Assembly (NCBI GenBank): GCA_036397635.1 | Contig: DASWIP010000004.1 | Location: 1 to 34,033 of the forward strand | Source: DASWIP01 sp036397635 | GTDB taxonomy: Bacteria > Actinomycetota > AC-67 | Reading direction: 5' to 3' | DNA: 34,033 nucleotides | Part shown: positions 1 to 6,944 of the stretch, in pieces | Position numbering within the stretch: position 1 is the first letter of the stretch | How the letters are laid out: each line of letters opens with the position of its first letter | The notes under the pieces: model-generated | The model's input: the letters and a program-made list of their open reading frames with translations, nothing else | Told to the model about the DNA's origin: nothing | Databases searched by the model: none | Position numbers and translations under genes: made by a program

Positions 1-741
1 AGCCACGACGCGGTGGGTTTCTACCTGCTGAGCCGTGAGGTGGCCAAGTACGTCAAGGTCGTGCAGTCGGGTCAGGGTGCCGACGAGATCTTCGCGGGCT
101 ACCACTGGTACCCGCCGATGCTGGAGACCTCAGATCCGGTCGGGGCGTACGCGCGCGCGTTCTTCGACCGCTCGCACGCCGAGATGGCCGAGGTCGTCCA
201 GCCCGACCACCTCGTCGACGCAGACGCCAGCCGGGCGTTCGTGGCATCGCATTTCGAGCGGCCGGGGGCGCAGACCGGCGCCGACGCCGCCCTGCGGATC
301 GACACCCAGATCATGTTGATAGACGATCCCGTCAAACGGGTAGACAACATGACGATGGCCTGGGGCTTGGAGGCCCGGGTGCCCTTCCTGGATCACGAGC
401 TCGTCGAGCTGGCCGCGGCCTGTCCGCCCGAGCTCAAGATCGCGCAGGGGGGCAAGGGTGTACTCAAGGAGGCTGCGCGCGCGGTCATCCCACACGAGGT
501 TATCGACCGGCCGAAGGGCTACTTCCCGGTCCCCGCCCTGAAGTACCTCGATGGAGAGCCGCTCGAGATGGTGCGCGACGCGCTCACCTCGCCGGCGGCC
601 AAGGAGCGCGCGCTATTCGAGCCCGCCTACCTCGACAAGCTGTTCGCCGAGCCCAACGCCCAGCACACACCGCTGCGCGGGAACAAGCTCTGGCAGCTCG
701 GACTCCTCGAGCTGTGGCTGCAGCAGGTCGTCGACGTATGA
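1..741 (+). CDS. asnO: NAGGN amidotransferase, asparagine-synthase family, C-terminal part (5' end outside window)
   Basis: The reading frame is open from base 1, so the N-terminal glutaminase domain lies upstream of the window. The visible part is the C-terminal half of an asparagine-synthetase-type ATP-pyrophosphatase domain: SGQGADEIFAGYHWY, then the segment DDPVKRVDNMTMAWGLEARV and VPFLDHELVELAA, all typical of class B asparagine synthetases. The family forms an amide by transferring ammonia from glutamine to an adenylated carboxylate. The next two genes identify it as the amidotransferase of the conserved trio that makes the osmoprotectant N-acetylglutaminylglutamine amide, here acting last on the dipeptide, in the cytoplasm. 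Its TGA overlaps the ATG of ngg (ATGA), so the two are translationally coupled. The assignment rests on family resemblance plus context; by itself it could be called asparagine synthetase. Confidence 0.9.
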   Translation, partial: SHDAVGFYLLSREVAKYVKVVQSGQGADEIFAGYHWYPPMLETSDPVGAYARAFFDRSHAEMAEVVQPDHLVDADASRAFVASHFERPGAQTGADAALRIDTQIMLIDDPVKRVDNMTMAWGLEARVPFLDHELVELAAACPPELKIAQGGKGVLKEAARAVIPHEVIDRPKGYFPVPALKYLDGEPLEMVRDALTSPAAKERALFEPAYLDKLFAEPNAQHTPLRGNKLWQLGLLELWLQQVVDV

Positions 742-2504
742 GCGAGCACACGATCCGTCCGAACGAGCTGCCCACGATGAGGTCGTGGACCGAGCCCGAC
801 AAACGATTCACCGCCGGGATGCGCTCGGACGTCAGCGTCGATTTCGGCTGGGGCAGGCTCGTGTTCGGTCACACGTTCGCGGACCCGCATCGCATGCTCG
901 ACGTCATGGAGGACGAAGAGGCCGGCCGGCGCGACATCTGCATGTACCTGCGCAACCCGCACGTGGTCGTCGCCGAGGCCCCGCACGAGCTGTTCATCGA
1001 CCCCTCGTACACCTACCGGCTGTGGTTCCATCGGTACCGTTCGGCGGGGCGTCCCGCGCGCGGGGTGCGCGTGCGCGCGCTCAGCTCGCCCGCCGACGCC
1101 GCCGAAACCAACCGCATCTACAACGCGTGCGGGATGCTCACCGCCCCGGTCGAGCGGATCTGGGAGAACCAGCGCACGCGCACCTTCATCTACCTGGTCG
1201 CCGAGGAGGTCGGGAGCGGCCGCCTGGTGGGGACGGTGACCGGCGTCGATCACGCGCGCGCGTTCGATGATCCCGAGCGGGGCTCGAGCCTATGGTGTCT
1301 GGCGGTGGACCCGGCAAGCACGGTTCCCGGCGCCGGCGAGGCACTCGTGCGCACGCTCGCCGAACGGTTCATCGCGCGCGGGCGCAGCTATGTCGACCTG
1401 TCGGTCATGGCGACCAACGAGCCGGCGATCAAGCTCTACGACAAGCTCGACTTCGAGCGCGTGCCCGTGTTCGCCGTCAAGCGAAAGAACCCGATCAACG
1501 AGCCGCTGTTCGCTGCGCCCCAGCCTGCGCTCGAGGATCTCAACCCCTACGCACGCATCGTGGCCGACGAGGCCCGGCGGCGCGGCATCGCCGTGCACGT
1601 GCTCGACGCCGAAGGAGGGTTCCTGCAGCTGTCCTTCGGTGGGCGCAAGGTCGTGACGCGCGAGTCGCTCAGCGAGCTGACGACCGGCGTCGCGGTGAGC
1701 ATGTGCGACGACAAGCGCGTTACCCGTCGCATCCTTCAGAGGGCCGGCTTGCGCGTGCCTCCCGGCCGGACCGCATCCCTCGACGCCGAGGACGCGACCT
1801 TCCTCAAGGAACACGAAGAGGTCGTGGTCAAGCCCGCGCGCGGCGAGCAGGGCCACGCCGTCACCGTCGGGGTGCGGGACGAGGAAGCGCTCGGCGAGGC
1901 CATCGGGCGTGCGCGCGCCCACTGTCCCGAAGTTCTGATCGAGGCATGCATGCGCGGACAGGACCTACGCATCGTCGTCATCGACCATCGCGTCGTCGCC
2001 GCCGCGATCCGCAAGCCTGCGAGCGTCACCGGCACGGGCCACGACTCGATCCAAGCCTTGATCGACGCCAAGAGCCGGCGTCGGGCCGCCGCGACCGGCG
2101 GCGAGTCGCGGATCCCGATGGACGAGGTAACGCTCGAGACGCTGAACGACGCGGGGTTCGAGCCGGGCGACGTGCTCGAAGCCGGACACGAACTGGAGGT
2201 GCGGCGCACGGCCAACCTGCACACCGGCGGGACGATCCACGACGTCACCCACTCTCTGCACCCGACGCTGGTCGAGGTCGCCACGCGCGCGAGCCGCGCG
2301 CTCAACATCCCCGTCGTGGGCCTGGACCTCATGGTCGAGTCGCCCGATCGCGAGGATCACGTCTTCATCGAAGCCAACGAGCGGCCTGGGCTGGCGAACC
2401 ACGAGCCGCAGCCCACGGCGCAGCGCTTCATCGACCTGTTGTTCCCTTCGACCAGCGAGATCCCGGGGGCGTGGCAACCACCCGGGGCCCGAACCTCCGC
2501 CTGA
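738..2504 (+). CDS. ngg: N-acetylglutaminylglutamine synthetase (GNAT + ATP-grasp fusion)
   Basis: 588 residues from the ATG overlapping the asnO stop. The N-terminal half holds a GNAT acyltransferase domain (about residues 110-250; acetyl-CoA loop around residue 197, PGAGEALVRTLAERF). The C-terminal half is an ATP-grasp ligase (about 270-580) with the nucleotide-binding lysine near residue 365 (VVVKPARGEQGHAV) and the metal-binding EANERPG motif near residue 545. This architecture is that of the bifunctional enzyme that acetylates glutamine and joins a second glutamine to give N-acetylglutaminylglutamine, a precursor of the NAGGN osmolyte. An in-frame start at 714 would lie inside asnO and adds nothing recognisable, so 738 is preferred. 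The trio is normally linked to osmotic stress; no specific operator was seen here. Confidence 0.92.
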   Translation: MSEHTIRPNELPTMRSWTEPDKRFTAGMRSDVSVDFGWGRLVFGHTFADPHRMLDVMEDEEAGRRDICMYLRNPHVVVAEAPHELFIDPSYTYRLWFHRYRSAGRPARGVRVRALSSPADAAETNRIYNACGMLTAPVERIWENQRTRTFIYLVAEEVGSGRLVGTVTGVDHARAFDDPERGSSLWCLAVDPASTVPGAGEALVRTLAERFIARGRSYVDLSVMATNEPAIKLYDKLDFERVPVFAVKRKNPINEPLFAAPQPALEDLNPYARIVADEARRRGIAVHVLDAEGGFLQLSFGGRKVVTRESLSELTTGVAVSMCDDKRVTRRILQRAGLRVPPGRTASLDAEDATFLKEHEEVVVKPARGEQGHAVTVGVRDEEALGEAIGRARAHCPEVLIEACMRGQDLRIVVIDHRVVAAAIRKPASVTGTGHDSIQALIDAKSRRRAAATGGESRIPMDEVTLETLNDAGFEPGDVLEAGHELEVRRTANLHTGGTIHDVTHSLHPTLVEVATRASRALNIPVVGLDLMVESPDREDHVFIEANERPGLANHEPQPTAQRFIDLLFPSTSEIPGAWQPPGARTSA

Positions 2505-2522
2505 CGCACTACGCTTGCGATC

Positions 2523-3665
2523 ATGAGCTCGATCCGCATCGACTCGGTCGACCTCAAGTACGTCACCGAGTTGCTCGTCAGATTGCTGGATACGCCCAGT
2601 CCCACAGGGCGTACCGACACGGTCATGCGCCTGATCGGCGAAGAGCTCGGGGCGATGGGCGTGGAGACCGAGCTGACCCGTCGTGGCGTGCTGATCGCGA
2701 ATCTGCCCGGCGAGCAGACCACTCCCGATCGGGCCATCGTCGTGCACGCCGATACCGTCGGCGCGATCGTGCGCGGCATCAAGCCGAACGGACGGCTGCG
2801 CATCGCGGCCGTCGGCACGCATCCGGCGCGCTCGGTCGAGGGCGCGCGCGTGCTGATCTTCACCGACGAACAGGAGCGCGCCTACACCGGGACCATCCTG
2901 CCCGCGCTCGCGAGCGGCCACGCCTTCGGCGAGGGCGTCGATGCACAGCCTTCGGGCTGGGACCTACTCGAGATCCGGATCGACGAGCGGGTCGAGTCTG
3001 CGCACGACACTCAGTCGCTGGGGATCAACATCGGCGACCACGTCGCCCTCGAGTCGAACCCACGCGTGACCGACACCGGCTACATCAACGCCCGCCACCT
3101 CGATGGCAAGGCCGGCGTCGCGGCCGCGATCGGCGCGGTCAAGGCTGTCGTCGACGCCCACGCGCAGCTCCCGGTGAGCGCGCACCTGGTGGTGACGGTG
3201 GCCGAGGAGGTCGGCCTTGGCGCTGCCGGGGCGATCCACGCCGACATCGCCGAGTCCGTCGCGATCGACAACGCCGTCGTCGCCGAGGGTCAGATCTCGA
3301 CCGAGACCTCGGTCACCGTATGTATGCAGGACTCGAGCGGGCCGATGGACTACCACCTGTCACGCAAACTCATCACCCTCGCCGAGCAGCTGCAGATCCC
3401 GGTTCTTCGCGACGTGTTCACCGTGTATCGGTCCGACCTCGCGTCTGCGCTGGAGGCCGGAGCGTCCATGCGCGCAACGCTGATCGGTTTCGGCGTGGAC
3501 GCGAGTCACGGGCACGAGCGCACGCACCTGGATGGGTTGCTCGGCCTGACGCAACTGATCACCGCGTACCTGCAGACACCCCTGATGTTCAGTTCGGACG
3601 AGGTGCCGATGGGCCCGGTGGAGGAGTTCCCCACCCAGGACGAGCCACCGGAGACCGGGCTCTAG
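2523..3665 (+). CDS. M42-family hydrolase of the NAGGN cluster
   Basis: 380 residues, ATG 18 bases after ngg. It has the co-catalytic metallopeptidase pattern of family M42/M20 enzymes: H75-A-D77 (VVHADT), H192-L-D194-GKAGV, the catalytic pair E228-E229 (VAEEVG), and a late His-rich stretch (DASHGHERTHLDG) that can supply the last metal ligand. It is the third member of the conserved trio with asnO and ngg. The family is a zinc aminopeptidase or deacylase fold; its exact role beside NAGGN synthesis (turnover or trimming of the osmolyte) is not established and I only infer a link. Cytoplasmic; no signal peptide. The last ten or so residues (EFPTQDEPPETGL) are acidic and proline-rich, as often seen in this subgroup. 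Confidence 0.88.
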   Translation: MSSIRIDSVDLKYVTELLVRLLDTPSPTGRTDTVMRLIGEELGAMGVETELTRRGVLIANLPGEQTTPDRAIVVHADTVGAIVRGIKPNGRLRIAAVGTHPARSVEGARVLIFTDEQERAYTGTILPALASGHAFGEGVDAQPSGWDLLEIRIDERVESAHDTQSLGINIGDHVALESNPRVTDTGYINARHLDGKAGVAAAIGAVKAVVDAHAQLPVSAHLVVTVAEEVGLGAAGAIHADIAESVAIDNAVVAEGQISTETSVTVCMQDSSGPMDYHLSRKLITLAEQLQIPVLRDVFTVYRSDLASALEAGASMRATLIGFGVDASHGHERTHLDGLLGLTQLITAYLQTPLMFSSDEVPMGPVEEFPTQDEPPETGL

Positions 3666-3716
3666 CTCAAGGCCGGCGTGGGCGCGGCGCCTTCTCTCGG
3701 TTCCAGGACCTTCCGA

Positions 3717-3734
3717 CCCGCATCCGCCTGCGGG
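3717..3734 (+). terminator. Weak hairpin after the osmolyte operon
   Basis: CCCGCA (3717-3722) and TGCGGG (3729-3734) can form a 6-bp stem with a 6-base loop, 50 bases after the M42 stop. There is no T tract. It may end the osmolyte operon, but a stem this short is common by chance in GC-rich DNA. Confidence 0.25.
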
Positions 3735-3910
3735 CCGAGCCGCCATTCCTACGTTCCCTTCGAGCTCAGAGCCTTCACGCCCCGTAGTCCCGCTCAAGGA
3801 AGTCTCTCCGGGGCGCATGTCGATTTCCCCATCGCTCGCTCGACGTGTAGGTAGAGGGAGGGGTTCCGACCCGGCGGAGGTGCCGGGCCTGCTCCCGGAA
3901 GGAGGCAGAC

Positions 3911-4333
3911 ATGCCGCGTTTCGTCGCACTGGTCAAGGCCAGCGCCGAGTCCGAAGAGGGCGTGCTCCCGTCGACCGAGAACCTGGAGGAGATGACCCGC
4001 TACAACGAGGAGCTCGTCAAGGCGGGCGTCATGCTTGCGGGCGAGGGCCTTCAACCCTCATCCGACGGCGTGCGGATCGCCTACGGCGGTCCCTCCGGCC
4101 GCACCGTCACCGACGGCCCGTTCGCCGAGACCAAGGAGCTCGTCGCCGGGTTCTGGATCATCCAGGCGCGCGATCTCGCCGAGGCCGTCGAGTGGCTCAA
4201 GCGCGCGCCGTTCCAGGACGGCGAGGTCGAGATCCGTCAGGTCTTCGAGGACGAAGACTTCGGCGAGGCGCTGACCCCCGAGCTGCGCGAGGCCGAGCAG
4301 CGCCTGCGCGAGCAGGCCGCGAAGAACCAGTAG
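3911..4333 (+). CDS. YciI/DGPF-domain protein, partner of the ECF42 sigma factor
   Basis: 140 residues of the YCII-related (DGPF) family, a dimeric alpha/beta barrel fold. The signature TVTDGPFAETKELVAGFWII is clear at about residues 65-84 and is followed by the usual helix ARDLAEAVEWLKRAP. Length is typical. A good ribosome site (AAGGAGG) lies 6 bases before the ATG. It sits directly before an ECF42-type sigma factor gene; this pairing is a known hallmark of that sigma group, in which DGPF genes are usual regulon members. The molecular activity of DGPF proteins is not known with certainty. The same string AAGGAGGCAGAC precedes the ATG of the small leftward gene that starts at 6832. Confidence 0.85.
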   Translation: MPRFVALVKASAESEEGVLPSTENLEEMTRYNEELVKAGVMLAGEGLQPSSDGVRIAYGGPSGRTVTDGPFAETKELVAGFWIIQARDLAEAVEWLKRAPFQDGEVEIRQVFEDEDFGEALTPELREAEQRLREQAAKNQ

Positions 4334-4337
4334 CCGG

Positions 4338-4397
4338 ATGACCGCGCGCGCGCCGAGGAGGAGCATCCAGCTCGGCGCGCGCGCCGCGCGGCCGTGA
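4338..4397 (+). other. Possible 19-residue leader ORF ahead of the sigma factor
   Basis: An ATG at 4338 opens a 19-codon frame (begins MTARAPRRS) whose TGA (4395-4397) overlaps the GTG start of the sigma factor as GTGA. The frame runs through the perfect hairpin at 4344-4384. No ribosome site is visible before the ATG, so translation is uncertain. Its arrangement would suit translational coupling or attenuation of the sigma gene, which itself lacks a clear ribosome site. Confidence 0.25.
4344..4384 (+). promoter_or_regulatory. 14-bp perfect hairpin between DGPF gene and sigma factor
   Basis: Bases 4344-4357 (GCGCGCGCGCCGAG) and 4371-4384 (CTCGGCGCGCGCGC) are exact reverse complements separated by 13 bases (GAGGAGCATCCAG). 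The hairpin ends 9 bases before the GTG of the sigma factor. It can act as a partial terminator that lowers sigma expression relative to the DGPF protein, or as a structure controlling translation; the loop contains a GAGGAG purine stretch. There is no T tract. Confidence 0.6.
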
Positions 4398-5623
4398 CCG
4401 ACGTACGCGCCGCGATCGAGGCGATCTGGCGGATCGAGTCGCCGACGGTGATCGCCGGCGTCGCCCGGCTCGTAGGCGACGTGGGTCTGGGTGAGGACTT
4501 CGCGCAGGATGCGCTCGTGGCCGCGCTCGAGCAGTGGCCGCGCGACGGCATGCCCGTGAACCCGGGCGCCTGGCTGATGACGACGGCGAAGCGGCGCGCG
4601 ATCGATCACGTCCGACGCAGCGAGACACAGCAGCGCAAGTACGCCGAGGTCGCGACCGAGCTGGAGGAGCACGACGACATGCCCGACCCCGAGGACGTGC
4701 GCGACGACTTGTTGCGGCTCGTCTTCATCGCCTGTCACCCGGTGCTGTCCCCACCCGCGCGCGCCGCGCTCACGCTGCGGCTGCTCGGCAGCCTCACGAC
4801 GGACGAGATCGCGCGCGCCTTCCTCGTGCCGGAGCCCACGGTCGCGCAACGCATCGTGCGGGCCAAGCGGACACTTACCGAAGCGCGAGCGCCGTTCGAG
4901 CTCCCCGGCCCGGTCGAGCGGGCCTCCCGCCTGGGCTCGGTGCTCGAGGTGATCTACCTGATCTTCAACGAGGGCTACGCGGCAACGGCCGGCGAGCATT
5001 GGACGCGTCCGGAACTCTGCGAGGACGCCTTGCGCCTCGGGCGCGTGCTCGCCGAACTGATGCCGAGGGAGTCGGAGGTCCACGGGCTCATCGCCTTGAT
5101 GGAGCTGCAGGCGAGCCGGCTGCGCGCGCGCGTGCGGCCCGGCGGTGAGCCCGTGCTGCTCCTCGATCAGGACCGTGCCCGCTGGGACCGTCTGCTGATC
5201 GGTCGCGGCTTGCGTTCGCTCGCCCGGGCGGGGGCGCTCGGACCGCTCGGCTCTTACGGCCTTCAGGCGGCGATCGCCGCCTGCCACGCGCGCGCGCGTA
5301 CTGCGGAGGAGACCGACTGGGTCCTCATCACGGCGATCTACGACGTGCTCGCCCGGGTCGTGCCCTCACCCGTAGTCGAGCTGAACCGCGCCGTCGCCGT
5401 GTCGATGTCCTTGGGCCCGGCGGCCGGCCTCGAGATCGTCGACGCACTCAGAGACGATCCGGCGCTCAAGGACTATCACCTGCTCCCCAGCGTGCGCGGC
5501 GACCTGCTAACGAAGCTCGGGCGCACAGAAGAGGCAAGGCAGGAGTTCGCGCGCGCGGCGGCGATGACGCGCAACGAGCGCGAGCGCGCGCTACTCGAAG
5601 CCCGCGCAGCCGCTCTCGAATGA
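4394..5623 (+). CDS. ECF42-type RNA polymerase sigma factor with C-terminal DUF6596/TPR-like extension
   Basis: 409 residues from a GTG. Residues about 8-80 are sigma region 2 (LVGDVGLGEDFAQDALVAAL then NPGAWLMTTAKRRAIDHVRR); residues about 120-160 are region 4 with the helix-turn-helix LTTDEIARAFLVPEPTVAQR. The rest is the long C-terminal extension typical of ECF42 (LGSVLEVIYLIFNEGYAAT, then helical TPR-like repeats ending in ELNRAVAVSM and GRTEEARQEFARAAAM). It would redirect RNA polymerase in the cytoplasm. In this group the extension, rather than an anti-sigma factor, is thought to control activity, and none is encoded here. The upstream DGPF gene fits the family. No ribosome site is evident; the start is set by the beginning of homology and by GTGA coupling to the short leader frame. 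Confidence 0.88.
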   Translation: MTDVRAAIEAIWRIESPTVIAGVARLVGDVGLGEDFAQDALVAALEQWPRDGMPVNPGAWLMTTAKRRAIDHVRRSETQQRKYAEVATELEEHDDMPDPEDVRDDLLRLVFIACHPVLSPPARAALTLRLLGSLTTDEIARAFLVPEPTVAQRIVRAKRTLTEARAPFELPGPVERASRLGSVLEVIYLIFNEGYAATAGEHWTRPELCEDALRLGRVLAELMPRESEVHGLIALMELQASRLRARVRPGGEPVLLLDQDRARWDRLLIGRGLRSLARAGALGPLGSYGLQAAIAACHARARTAEETDWVLITAIYDVLARVVPSPVVELNRAVAVSMSLGPAAGLEIVDALRDDPALKDYHLLPSVRGDLLTKLGRTEEARQEFARAAAMTRNERERALLEARAAALE

Positions 5624-5649
5624 ACACGGCCCAGTGACGAGATCAGTCC

Positions 5650-6129
5650 TCAGCTCACCGCTTTCTTCACGAGCGCAGCGATCCTCGCCTCTTCGGCGGC
5701 GGTCAACTCCTTCAGCGCGAAGGAGGTCGGCCACATGGCGCCTTCGTCGAGTTTCGCCTCGTCGCTGAAGCCGAACGTCGCGTACCTCGATTTGAACTTC
5801 TGCGCGCTTTGGAAGAAGCAGACGACCTTGCCGTCCTTTGCATACGCGGGCATCCCGTACCAGGTCTTCGGCGAGAGGGCTGGCGCGCTGGCTTTGATGA
5901 TGGCGTGGAGCCGCTTGGCCATGGCGCGATCCGGTTCCGGCATCTCAGCGATCTTCGCGAGCACGTTGCTTTCCCCGTCCGCCTTGTCCGCTTCCGCCTT
6001 CAGCTCTTGGGCGCGCTCCTTCATCGCAGCTCGTTCGTCGTCCGTGAATCCCTTGGACTTCTTGTTTTTCGCAGTGATGCTCTTGGCGGACTTCTGCGTG
6101 CCCTTCTTTGCGGGTTTCCTCTCAGCCAT
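5650..6129 (-). CDS. DUF1801-domain protein with lysine-rich N-terminus
   Basis: 159 residues. The first 30 are very lysine-rich (KPAKKGTQKSAK...), then a charged helix (about 30-65), then a DUF1801/YdhG-like domain with LSPKTWYGMPAYAKDGKVV and the closing helix TAAEEARIAALVKKAV. The family is a small cytoplasmic fold of poorly defined function; the basic tail could bind nucleic acid (inference). A strong ribosome site (GGAGGAGG) precedes the ATG. It is convergent with the sigma factor gene, 26 bases apart. Twenty-four bases upstream lies the stop of a VOC-family remnant, suggesting that the gene was once second in an operon. Confidence 0.75.
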   Translation of the reverse strand: MAERKPAKKGTQKSAKSITAKNKKSKGFTDDERAAMKERAQELKAEADKADGESNVLAKIAEMPEPDRAMAKRLHAIIKASAPALSPKTWYGMPAYAKDGKVVCFFQSAQKFKSRYATFGFSDEAKLDEGAMWPTSFALKELTAAEEARIAALVKKAVS

Positions 6130-6153
6130 TGCGAAAGACCTCCTCCGGACGGC

Positions 6154-6273
6154 TCAGCGCAGCTCCTGGTTGCGGATCAGGTTGCCGGCGGGATCGCGGA
6201 CGGCGCAGTCGCGAACCCGTTGGCTGCTCGGTCGGCCCCTCTTCGGATGTGCGGGAGCTCCGATCGCGCGTCA
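6154..6273 (-). pseudogene. C-terminal remnant of a VOC/glyoxalase-family protein
   Basis: Read leftward, the last 20 codons before the TGA at 6154-6156 give RVRDCAVRDPAGNLIRNQEL-R, the classic closing strand of VOC (glyoxalase/bleomycin-resistance) proteins. The frame is closed by a TGA about 40 codons upstream, and the segment between shows no VOC similarity, so most of the gene is gone. It lies upstream of and in the same direction as the DUF1801 gene. Confidence 0.55.
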
Positions 6274-6495
6274 TCCTGAACGTCGATCAAGCCGTAAGGC
6301 TGATCGGCATCGGACGCGGCACCAGTGCGAACGAATACACGTTGGCGAGATTCCTGTGGTCCGCGTCGGTCGTGGCACCCTCATCCCAAACGGCTCGACT
6401 CCTGGAGCAGATCGGTGTGACCGACTCTAGTGGCCACGATGCGGTCTCGCCGACAACCGAGGCCTGTTCGGCTTCCGCTCCAACGGATCCGCACA

Positions 6496-6525
6496 GCGAG
6501 GGCGTCCCCGGAGGGACGCCCTCGC
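6496..6525 (-). terminator. 13-bp perfect hairpin downstream of the small leftward gene
   Basis: Bases 6496-6508 (GCGAGGGCGTCCC) and 6513-6525 (GGGACGCCCTCGC) are exact reverse complements around the tetraloop CGGA. The hairpin lies 11 bases beyond the stop of the gene ending at 6536. There is no T tract, as is common in high-GC genomes. The 6274-6495 stretch between it and the VOC remnant shows no convincing gene. Confidence 0.6.
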
Positions 6526-6535
6526 CTGGCCACAC

Positions 6536-6832
6536 TTACGAGGTGATCGGCGACTGCTCGCGGATGCCGAGCGGTTGGCGCGCGAAAGCTTGGTCCGCAT
6601 CCACGGCATACGAGATGTTCGTGCTCGAGTCGCCCAGCGTGTCATCCACATACCCCTGGATCGCCTCGGCCGTCGGCGACTCCCAGAGGCACGTGGCGCC
6701 CGAAGCGTCCGCAGCCGGGTAGAACTGCAGGACCTTGGCCCCCGATGGAGCGCCTTCCATCTTGATCAGCCGCTCCCCACGGGTGAACGCCACCTCGGCG
6801 TTCTTGAAGTGGTGATGTACCACGACGTACAT
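6536..6832 (-). CDS. Small protein, possibly dimeric alpha/beta-barrel (DUF4242-like)
   Basis: 98 residues from an ATG with a strong ribosome site (AAAGGAGG, 6 bases upstream); an upstream in-frame start at 6886 lacks such a site. It opens MYVVVHHHFKNAEVAF, with three consecutive histidines (residues 6-8), and later has ATCLWESPTAEAIQGYVDD, a pattern of small ferredoxin-like barrel proteins in which a strand is followed by an amphipathic helix. The histidine cluster might bind a metal; this is inference. No signal peptide. It is followed by a clear hairpin. I do not recognise a specific function. Confidence 0.65.
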   Translation of the reverse strand: MYVVVHHHFKNAEVAFTRGERLIKMEGAPSGAKVLQFYPAADASGATCLWESPTAEAIQGYVDDTLGDSSTNISYAVDADQAFARQPLGIREQSPITS

Positions 6833-6944
6833 GTCTGCCTCCTTTCGCTCAACGCGACGGTAACGCCGCCACGGACACGGCCGCATCGCCGAGATCCACC
6901 AAGTGCGTCAGATGACGGCGTGGTGATTTATCACCACGCCAACC

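Noticed and set aside
1292..3787. 831-codon open frame overlapping ngg and the M42 gene
   Set aside because: Arg/Ala/Pro-rich shadow frame of GC-rich coding DNA; the two overlapping genes have clear families.
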